A DNA stretch of 5,310 nucleotides from Syntrophaceae bacterium. GTDB taxonomy: Bacteria; Desulfobacterota; Syntrophia; Syntrophales; UBA2185. The number at the start of each line of letters is the position of its first letter. Within the stretch, counting starts at the first letter, position 1. The notes beneath the pieces were generated by a model that was not told the DNA's origin, made no database searches, and worked only from the letters and a program-made list of their open reading frames with translations. Position numbers and translations under genes: made by a program. Below are positions 1 to 4,996 of the stretch, one piece after another. The stretch covers positions 1 through 5,310 of the forward strand of contig DNUI01000283.1 in the NCBI GenBank assembly GCA_003508565.1, in the 5' to 3' direction.

Positions 1-2
1 CA

Positions 3-194
3 TCGGACCCCCACACTCTTGATGATGCGTTCTTCGCTGAATTGAAGAAACACTTCAGTGATGAGCAGCTCCTTGACCTGGGAGTAGCCGTGGGGCTGCT
101 GAACGGGTTGCATCGATTTCTAGAGACCTTTGGCATTCTTCCTGACAGTTACGATGAAGGCGCTTCATGTGAAGTGCCTCAGCGAGGAAAATGA
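3..194 (+). CDS. C-terminal fragment of a carboxymuconolactone decarboxylase / AhpD-like family protein (5' end outside window)
   Basis: An open frame runs in from the left edge and ends at TGA 192-194, giving the last 63 residues of a protein. The segment LDDAFFAELKKHFSDEQLL followed by a hydrophobic helix and then NGLHRFLETFGILPD has the look of the C-terminal helices of the carboxymuconolactone decarboxylase/AhpD-like superfamily, where a 'F-x-E-L-x-x-H-F-S-D-E-x-L' stretch precedes a helix ending in 'N-x-x-x-R-F...LGI-P-D'. The catalytic CxxC-His region of such proteins would lie upstream and cannot be seen, so peroxidase, decarboxylase or another activity cannot be assigned. The final 14 or so residues are polar and probably disordered. 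It is followed by 150 bp of non-coding sequence before the cytochrome c biogenesis pair, so a functional link to it is not implied. The family call rests on pattern memory alone. Confidence 0.65.
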   Translation, partial: SDPHTLDDAFFAELKKHFSDEQLLDLGVAVGLLNGLHRFLETFGILPDSYDEGASCEVPQRGK

Positions 195-283
195 TCTGCT
201 CCCAATAATGCAAAAGGAGAAGTCTTTATTGATTTTCTGGGCCATATTCTCATAAGGCTCACAGCCGACAGGAATAGATTACC

Positions 284-311
284 TTGAATTGATACAGGCA
301 TATGATATAGA
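284..311 (+). promoter_or_regulatory. candidate sigma70-type promoter for resB-ccsB
   Basis: In the 150-bp gap between the first gene and resB there is TTGAAT (284-289), a 16-nt spacer and TATAGA (306-311), about 33 nt ahead of the resB start codon. An overlapping TATGAT at 301-306 is badly spaced from the same -35. Matches are moderate and AT-rich sequence yields such hits by chance, so this is only the best candidate. No terminator-like hairpin with a T run was seen after the preceding stop codon, so read-through from the upstream gene is also possible. Nothing else was found in 195-344. Confidence 0.35.
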
Positions 312-344
312 GAACATGCTGATTCTGCATAGAGGTCTGCCATC

Positions 345-1733
345 ATGTCGGATAAAAGAAATACTGTCTGGTCTTTTTTCTCCTCCGTAAAACTGACCGT
401 ATCGCTCTTAATAGTCATCGCCTTTACCTCCATTCTCGGCACCGTAATTCCCCAGCAGGAAGCAGTTGATACGTTCGTAGACCGTCTCAGCCCCGGCATG
501 GTGTCTGTTTTGCGCAAATTGCAGCTTTTCGATATCTACCATTCCGCGTGGTTTATGATGCTCCTCTTCCTTCTCGCCATCAATCTGATAGTCTGCTCCG
601 CAGACCGCTGGCCTGTTTCCTGGAAGCGTTTCCGGGGAATATCCGCCCCTGATAAAGAGGAAGTGTTAGAGGACCTGCCTCCGGGGCAGCTCATTCATAG
701 TGAAGGGGCATTCCACGAGGAAGCCTCTCGCGTTGAAGGTGTCTTGAAGAAGCTCTATGGAAGGGTGCGGCGTAAAGATACAGAAAGTGAAATTTTGTTT
801 ATAGGAGAGAAAGGAAATGCATCATACCTTGGTGTATATTTAATCCATCTCAGTATCCTGGTTATCCTCGCCGGCATGATCATCGGATTCCTCTTCGGGT
901 ATGATGCGCATATGGAGATACCCGAGGGTGAATCGACAGATACAGTCATGCTCAAAAGAGGAGGAGAATTTAAGAAACTCAACTTCACTATACAATGTGA
1001 TCGTTTCTCTGTAGAGTATTATGAAGACGGCACGCCAAAGATGTACAGATCGGAACTCTCTTTTATAAAAAACGGCAGCAATCTCCAAGAGAGTGCTGTT
1101 CTTGTCAATCATCCGGCAACTTTCGAAGGAATACGCTTTTATCAGGCAAGTTACGGTACTGTCTCTTCTGGTGCCGCCCTCATTCTTGTCGGTAAAGGGC
1201 ATAATCAGAAAAGAATAATAAAAGTAGCGGAGGGGACTGAGTTTGACCTTCCGGGTAAGGATGGTAAAGCGAAAATACTTCGCATGGAGGAAAATTTCAT
1301 GCGTATGGGACCGGCTGTCAAGATTCAAATTACATCGTCAACGCAAAATGTTCAATTTTGGGTTTTTCAAAACATTGAAGAGATTGAAGAGGCCAATCCC
1401 GGCCTGAGGAAGCACATACCGATATTTAATCCTGGCCTTATTGCCCCGTACGTTTTTTCCCTTGTAGCGTTTCAACCAAAACACTACACAGGTCTGCAGG
1501 TAAATTATGATCCCGGCGTTCCCATCGTTATCAGCGGATCTTGTTTCCTCGTTGCCGGTTTCATCGTCGTCTTTTTTTATGCCCATCGCCAGGTATGGAT
1601 CGGAATCACTAGTGAGGTAGGAAAAACCCGTATAAGTGTCTCCGGTAAGACCAACAAGGATTCCGCTGGCCTTACCCGCGAGATATCCCGACTGATTAAA
1701 GAGATAGAAAAAACCGGAGCACGCAGTGAATGA
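345..1733 (+). CDS. resB: cytochrome c biogenesis protein ResB/Ccs1 (System II)
   Basis: ResB/Ccs1 partners CcsA/CcsB in the membrane to move haem to the outer face and attach it to apocytochromes c. The 462 residues have the family layout. Two N-terminal membrane helices lie at about 14-34 and 68-87, separated by the usual GTVIPQ and LQLFDIYHSAWF segments. A third helix lies at about 162-184 (YLGVYLIHLSILVILAG). A large extracytoplasmic domain follows (about 185-390), including the conserved-looking NHPATFEGIRFYQASYG stretch at 255-271, then a fourth helix at about 393-413 and a short cytoplasmic tail. Candidate intramembrane haem-ligand histidines are His66 and His168; which one serves cannot be decided by eye. 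Length is normal for the family. The ATG at 345 is preceded by AGAGGT (331-336) at 8-nt spacing. The stop overlaps the next start (ATGA), indicating translational coupling with ccsB. No thiol-handling partner (CcdA, ResA/CcsX) is present in the window. Confidence 0.95.
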   Translation: MSDKRNTVWSFFSSVKLTVSLLIVIAFTSILGTVIPQQEAVDTFVDRLSPGMVSVLRKLQLFDIYHSAWFMMLLFLLAINLIVCSADRWPVSWKRFRGISAPDKEEVLEDLPPGQLIHSEGAFHEEASRVEGVLKKLYGRVRRKDTESEILFIGEKGNASYLGVYLIHLSILVILAGMIIGFLFGYDAHMEIPEGESTDTVMLKRGGEFKKLNFTIQCDRFSVEYYEDGTPKMYRSELSFIKNGSNLQESAVLVNHPATFEGIRFYQASYGTVSSGAALILVGKGHNQKRIIKVAEGTEFDLPGKDGKAKILRMEENFMRMGPAVKIQITSSTQNVQFWVFQNIEEIEEANPGLRKHIPIFNPGLIAPYVFSLVAFQPKHYTGLQVNYDPGVPIVISGSCFLVAGFIVVFFYAHRQVWIGITSEVGKTRISVSGKTNKDSAGLTREISRLIKEIEKTGARSE

Positions 1734-2578
1734 TCAACACAACCATTCTTAGCTGGGTAACTTACGTGTACTTTACCGCCTTTGTGTTGTACTTCATGCG
1801 GATGGTCAGGGGAACGGATATATGGGGGCGCATGGCCTCTATTACCGCCGTTGTGGGCCTTATTGCCCATTCTGCTGGGCTGATCATGCGGTGGAGCGAA
1901 TCATATACCATGGGAATCGGCCACGCCCCTCTTACTAATTTTTATGAATCATTGATCTTTTTTGCGTGGACAATCGTGCTTCTTTCCCTGATTTTTGAAT
2001 GGCGTATCAAACATAAAGGCCTTGGCGTATTTGTGCTTCCCCTTGCATTTCTTGCCATGGCATTTGCGTCTCTCTCTCCAAATATCAATAGCAGAATCCA
2101 GCCGCTCATCCCGGCGCTCCAGAGCAACTGGCTGACAAGCCATGTCATGACCTGCTTCATGGGATACGCGGCCTTTGCCATCGCCTTCGGGTTGGCGTGC
2201 ATGCACTTTGCGAAGAATTTCACTCGCAGTGTAACGGATTCTCAGAGTACGTTCCTGAGGTTCCTGCCATCACATGAGGGTATTGACGAACTCATCTACC
2301 ACAGTGTGGCCCTGGGATTTGTTTTTCTCTCCCTGGGCATCATTACCGGTTCTGTCTGGGCCCACTATGCGTGGGGGTCATACTGGAGCTGGGATCCAAA
2401 AGAGACCTGGTCATTGATTACGTGGCTGATTTATGCTGCCATGCTGCATTCACGCCTTGTGCGAGGCTGGCGGGGAACAAGAATGGCTTTCATGGCCATT
2501 ATTGGTTTTGCGGCGGTGCTGTTCACCTATCTGGGAGTAAACTATCTTCCCGGTCTCCACAGCTACTTGCAATCTTAA
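1730..2578 (+). CDS. ccsB: c-type cytochrome biogenesis protein CcsB (CcsA/ResC), haem-handling cytochrome c synthetase subunit
   Basis: This is the second System II subunit; with ResB it exports haem and forms the thioether bonds to CxxCH motifs of apocytochromes outside the cytoplasmic membrane. The tryptophan-rich WWD signature is clear: WAHYAWGSYWSWDPKETW at 210-227. About eight hydrophobic helices can be traced (near 5-24, 36-55, 71-90, 98-116, 136-158, 190-210, 227-240, 250-270). His138 (LTSHVM), His240 (MLHSR) and His277 (GLHSY) sit in the order and roughly the spacing of the external, membrane and external haem-ligand histidines described for the family (P-His1, TM-His2, P-His2). The length of 282 residues is typical for a stand-alone protein rather than the fused CcsBA form. 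The ATG overlaps the resB stop by 4 bp and has GGAG at 1716-1719. The naming is confusing: the same family is called CcsA in chloroplasts and ResC in Bacillus. Confidence 0.95.
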   Translation: MINTTILSWVTYVYFTAFVLYFMRMVRGTDIWGRMASITAVVGLIAHSAGLIMRWSESYTMGIGHAPLTNFYESLIFFAWTIVLLSLIFEWRIKHKGLGVFVLPLAFLAMAFASLSPNINSRIQPLIPALQSNWLTSHVMTCFMGYAAFAIAFGLACMHFAKNFTRSVTDSQSTFLRFLPSHEGIDELIYHSVALGFVFLSLGIITGSVWAHYAWGSYWSWDPKETWSLITWLIYAAMLHSRLVRGWRGTRMAFMAIIGFAAVLFTYLGVNYLPGLHSYLQS

Positions 2579-2604
2579 AAATATTCTGTAAAGCCTCTTT
2601 CCAT

Positions 2605-2637
2605 GAATAAATTCCCTGTCAAGCATTTAATTTATTC
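2605..2637. repeat. AT-rich perfect inverted repeat at the convergent gene junction
   Basis: GAATAAATT (2605-2613) and AATTTATTC (2629-2637) are perfect 9-bp reverse complements around a 15-nt loop. The repeat lies between the ccsB stop (2576-2578) and the cytochrome b stop, and the right arm covers the last codons and stop of the cytochrome b gene. With only one G-C pair per stem and no proper T run it is not a convincing intrinsic terminator, but its position between two converging genes makes a weak bidirectional 3'-end signal possible. Chance is a real alternative in AT-rich sequence. Confidence 0.35.
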
Positions 2638-3480
2638 GCTTCTGTCTGAAGTAATTTTTTGATTTGCCGCTTCATCATTTGTCTCCACTGGCACCTCTTT
2701 TACGACCGATAAAGATTCTTCCTCCGTGAGTGTTTGTGGTTCCGGCATAAGTTCTGCTTCTGTTGCCGATGAAGCAGTTGCGGGCACTGTCACTGCCGGA
2801 ACCGCCACAATTTTTTCGATATCGGCAAGCCACAAGGTATGGCGGTGCCGGGCGTAGTCCAGGCGCACTCTACCGGTAAAGATGCCGCGCACCATCGGCC
2901 AGTTCGGCCGCAATGCAATAGCCGCCATGTGTGCCAGGAAAGCGAGGAAAAACAAGACAAAAAAGCTGTTGTGAATCCAGGTTGCCCAGAGGAGAACCGT
3001 GTAGGACATATCCGGCGCGTAGATGTTTTTGTATGTTTTTACAAGACCAGAGAGAACCAGCATCAATATGATAAAGGCCATGCCCACATACGCCAGACGC
3101 TGCTCCGGCAGGTATTTGTGCATGGGCGGCTCTTTTCCTATGCCGATAAAACTTTTCATGACGGCAATCGATTTAACAACATCACCCTTCTGTGGAATCA
3201 TGCCTTTTTCGCCGAGTACGCCATGATATACCAGATGAAATATGCCTGCCGCTGTAAAAACAAGGGCTGCCGCGTAATGCAGATATAATGACGTAATGTA
3301 GTCCGCCGACCAGCCCAGACCGGGAAGCGTAATGATATAGTAGCGCTTGCCGACGGGCAGCTCAAAGATTCCCGTCAGAAGCAGAATAAGACCGGAAATG
3401 GCGATGGCCCAGTGCTCGATCAACTCGATTGCGCTATGACGAACAACGAGATTTTTTTCAGCAAGTATTTTTTCAGCCAT
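2632..3480 (-). CDS. di-haem cytochrome b, formate dehydrogenase gamma-subunit (FdnI/FdoI) type, with a long C-terminal tail
   Basis: This is a membrane cytochrome b that in the family takes electrons from an external Fe-S subunit and passes them to menaquinone or ubiquinone (or the reverse). Four membrane helices are visible near 21-38, 64-84, 128-148 and 164-188. His23, His82, His170 and His184 fall at the spacings of the four haem ligands of E. coli FdnI (18, 77, 155, 169 as I recall them): 59 residues between the first two and 14 between the last two, which is strong support for two b haems. The segment MVRGIFTGRVRLDYARHRH at 196-214 also matches the family's end region. Residues from about 222 to 282 are an added Pro/Ala/Thr/Val- then Glu-rich tail with no fold visible. 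The ATG overlaps the stop of the Fe-S gene by 8 bp (ATGGCTGA) and has an AGGGTG-like site just upstream, so the two are coupled. No formate dehydrogenase catalytic subunit is in the window, so the physiological donor is unknown; a cytochrome b561-type partner of another enzyme is the alternative. Confidence 0.85.
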   Translation of the reverse strand: MAEKILAEKNLVVRHSAIELIEHWAIAISGLILLLTGIFELPVGKRYYIITLPGLGWSADYITSLYLHYAAALVFTAAGIFHLVYHGVLGEKGMIPQKGDVVKSIAVMKSFIGIGKEPPMHKYLPEQRLAYVGMAFIILMLVLSGLVKTYKNIYAPDMSYTVLLWATWIHNSFFVLFFLAFLAHMAAIALRPNWPMVRGIFTGRVRLDYARHRHTLWLADIEKIVAVPAVTVPATASSATEAELMPEPQTLTEEESLSVVKEVPVETNDEAANQKITSDRSE

Positions 3481-4483
3481 TGTCTTTCACCCTATTCGTC
3501 AGCTCTTTGCGGCGGGAAAACCACTTGAGCGCGCCTGCAGTGCCTGCCGCGGCAAGCCCCAGGGCGGGAGCGGCGAGAACCGCTTTCCCCAGAGGATCCG
3601 TGTCGGCCATTCGCCGCTTCACATCCGGTTGCATGTCCGGTTGCCCCGGTTGTTTCGTCATGGTTTTGCCAATCAGTTCAAACGATACAGGAGACACGTA
3701 CAGTGTGGATGTACCGCCGTTTTCCTTTTTGCCGTAAATGTACCCGTTCATCTGGCGGGCGCGTTCCTCCGCTCTCGCTTCAATGTCTTTGCGCGGCCCG
3801 ATGAGCATAGCCTGGCGGGGGCATTCCTCTATACATCCCGGCAACTTTCCCTGAGACAGCCTGTCGTTGCAAAGATCGCATTTATACATGACGCCGTTTC
3901 CCATCAGACCCGGCAGTACGTGAAGATAGATGCCGACGCCGGACTGGCGCTGGGGAATTTCCCATGGGCAGACGTCTTTGCATTTGGCGCCGCCAAAACA
4001 AAGATCCTGATCAATCACGACGGCGCCGTTTTTATTTTTATGATTCGCGGAAAACGGACAAATCGTCGCGCAGGCAGGATTGTCGCAGTGCATGCAGCGT
4101 CGGGGGATATAGAGTGCGGTGTGCTGACCTTTCACATTGATGACCGCTTTATGAATATAGATAAAATTATACGGCGTGAGGCGGTTGAAAACATCTTTCT
4201 TTTTTGACCAGTCCTCAATGGTTTTTCGCGGCCAGGGTTCGGGGATGTTTTCGATTACCTGAGGAACTTTATCGTTATGTATAGTCTTACATGCACTGAC
4301 ACAGGCGGGCATTTCCCGGTCAACACAGCCATCGCACAGGCTCAGATCGATGAGGGTCGATAATTTTTCCCCTGTTCTCGCCAGGGACGTTTTCGGCAGA
4401 CTTACGGCGGTGAGAAGAGCCGTACCGGCACTGATCTTTAAAAACGACCTGCGGCTGATGTGAGAAAGTTTGTGTTCCTCCAT
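3473..4483 (-). CDS. Tat-exported, membrane-anchored HybA-like iron-sulfur protein (four cluster motifs)
   Basis: A periplasmic electron-relay protein of 336 residues. Residues 10-16 are SRRSFLK, a twin-arginine signal, followed by a hydrophobic stretch and a possible cleavage site after Ala35 (SLA). Four cysteine motifs follow: Cys50/53/61/65, Cys130/133/138/142, Cys162/168/172 and Cys202/205/217/221. The third lacks its second cysteine (Gly165), which may give a 3Fe-4S cluster or an altered one. The order of motifs, the GKLPGCIEECP stretch, the Gly-Gly-Thr segment near 256-258 and a C-terminal helix at about 299-319 before Arg324-Arg325 all recall HybA, the Fe-S subunit of hydrogenase 2. 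I chose ATG at 4483 because GGGGAGAGAG lies just upstream with GGAG 7 nt away; a TTG at 4498 would add five residues but lies upstream of that site. The gene begins 21 bp after csoR and overlaps the cytochrome b gene by 8 bp. It may pass electrons between a periplasmic enzyme or cytochrome and the quinone pool. Confidence 0.88.
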   Translation of the reverse strand: MEEHKLSHISRRSFLKISAGTALLTAVSLPKTSLARTGEKLSTLIDLSLCDGCVDREMPACVSACKTIHNDKVPQVIENIPEPWPRKTIEDWSKKKDVFNRLTPYNFIYIHKAVINVKGQHTALYIPRRCMHCDNPACATICPFSANHKNKNGAVVIDQDLCFGGAKCKDVCPWEIPQRQSGVGIYLHVLPGLMGNGVMYKCDLCNDRLSQGKLPGCIEECPRQAMLIGPRKDIEARAEERARQMNGYIYGKKENGGTSTLYVSPVSFELIGKTMTKQPGQPDMQPDVKRRMADTDPLGKAVLAAPALGLAAAGTAGALKWFSRRKELTNRVKDNG

Positions 4484-4504
4484 GATCTCTCTCCCCAATG
4501 TGTA

Positions 4505-4768
4505 TCATGATAAATCAATAAATCTGGATAACGCGGTCTGAAAATCATCCTGCCCTGTTCCCTTGGTTCCGAAAGATTCACTCAGACAGGTTTTCATATG
4601 GGTCGAAATAATTTTCGCACCCGTTTTTTTTATGGCTGACGTCACCGCCGACACCTGCGTCAGTACATCGACGCAGGAGGCTTCGTTCTCAATCAGTCGC
4701 TGGAGTCCCCGCACTTGTCCTTCAATCCTTCTTAAACGGCTGATGATTTTTCTCTTTTCTTTATCCAT
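4505..4768 (-). CDS. csoR: CsoR/FrmR/CstR-family (DUF156) transcriptional repressor
   Basis: A small all-helical DNA-binding repressor of 87 residues, normal for the family. The N-terminal helix carries RLRRIEGQVRGLQRLIE (11-27), the family's basic DNA-contacting signature. Cys32, His57 and Cys61 reproduce the Cys-x24-His-x3-Cys ligand set of copper-sensing CsoR (36/61/65 in M. tuberculosis), and no N-terminal His of the RcnR/FrmR type is present. Copper(I) is therefore the default ligand. Persulfide sensing as in CstR also uses the two cysteines at the same 29-residue spacing, and the sulfur-type transporter next door makes that alternative serious. It is the first gene of a unit with the Fe-S protein (21-bp gap) and cytochrome b. 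A family-type operator overlaps its own promoter and ribosome-binding site, so autoregulation is expected, with derepression on ligand binding. The family is certain; the inducer is not. Confidence 0.92.
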   Translation of the reverse strand: MDKEKRKIISRLRRIEGQVRGLQRLIENEASCVDVLTQVSAVTSAIKKTGAKIISTHMKTCLSESFGTKGTGQDDFQTALSRFIDLS

Positions 4769-4772
4769 TCAT

Positions 4773-4789
4773 ATACCCCTGGGGGGTAT
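4773..4789. promoter_or_regulatory. CsoR-family operator (perfect palindrome)
   Basis: ATACCCC (4773-4779) and GGGGTAT (4783-4789) are perfect 7-bp inverted arms around TGG. This G-tract/C-tract palindrome flanked by TA is the well-known CsoR/CstR operator form. On the minus strand it begins inside the -10 hexamer, covers the expected transcription start near 4781 and contains the AGGGG ribosome-binding site (complement of 4776-4780, 7 nt from the csoR ATG). It should serve the repressor encoded immediately downstream. No second copy was noticed elsewhere in the window. Confidence 0.88.
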
Positions 4790-4816
4790 GTTAGCCATGA
4801 TCCTGCTTTCTGTCAA
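4788..4816 (-). promoter_or_regulatory. promoter of csoR-FeS-cytochrome b unit
   Basis: Read on the minus strand: TTGACA (complement of 4811-4816, perfect -35), a 17-nt spacer, then TAACAT (complement of 4788-4793, 4 of 6 for the -10). Just upstream of the -35 lies the AT-rich GATAT-TTTTT-ATATC palindrome (4817-4831), which may act as an UP element. The expected start is near 4781, giving a leader of only about 13 nt. The -10 shares two bases with the operator, so repressor binding should exclude RNA polymerase. The two downstream redox genes have no obvious promoter of their own. Confidence 0.75.
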
Positions 4817-4920
4817 GATATTTTTTATATCAGGGAAGGGCGTTGAAAGTAAGTTGGGTAATCAAATAGTTTTCCTCTGTTGTCTAAGACGCCAATACGA
4901 TTTTTTTGTTGTGTCTTTCA

Positions 4921-4950
4921 TTGACGTACAAGGCTATTGTGCGCTATTAT
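4921..4950 (+). promoter_or_regulatory. promoter for the YeeE/YedE-family gene
   Basis: TTGACG (4921-4926), an 18-nt spacer and TATTAT (4945-4950) each match 5 of 6 consensus positions. The expected start is near 4957, giving a leader of about 40 nt. The CsoR-type operator is more than 130 bp upstream and there is no copy at this promoter, so direct repression by the divergent regulator is not obvious. The rest of 4832-4920 holds no feature I can support. Confidence 0.6.
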
Positions 4951-4983
4951 TACTCGCAGAAAAAGCTAAGAAAAGAATACGAG

Positions 4984-4992
4984 AAAGGAGGT
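4984..4992 (+). promoter_or_regulatory. strong ribosome-binding site of the YeeE/YedE gene
   Basis: AAAGGAGGT is an essentially full-length Shine-Dalgarno match ending 4 nt before the ATG at 4997. It fixes the start codon and predicts efficient translation, stronger than the sites of the other genes in the window. Confidence 0.85.
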
Positions 4993-4996
4993 ACCT

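Noticed and set aside
129..146. TTGGCATTCTTCCTGAC as a sigma54 promoter
   Set aside because: The GG and GC elements are not at the required spacing and it lies inside the first coding region.
208..255. 15-codon open frame (ATG 208 to TAA 253-255) ahead of resB as a leader peptide
   Set aside because: No clear ribosome-binding site before it, no run of regulatory codons and no attenuator-like hairpin after it; such short frames occur by chance.
240..275. Short GGCT/AGCC stem after the first gene as a terminator
   Set aside because: Only four base pairs with a three-base loop and no following T run.
179..517. 112-codon minus-strand frame across the resB 5' end
   Set aside because: It overlaps the start of resB and the promoter gap, has no recognisable family features and looks like a chance antisense frame.
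2839..3288. 149-codon plus-strand frame opposite the cytochrome b gene
   Set aside because: It is fully antisense to a clear membrane cytochrome; Cys/His/Arg-rich composition is the usual shadow of hydrophobic codons.
3629..4207. 192-codon plus-strand frame opposite the Fe-S gene
   Set aside because: It is fully antisense to a gene with unmistakable cysteine motifs and shows no domain of its own.
4484..4498. TTG start adding five residues to the Fe-S protein
   Set aside because: The sequence between the TTG and the ATG at 4483 is itself the purine-rich ribosome-binding site, and the Tat signal sits at normal distance from the ATG.
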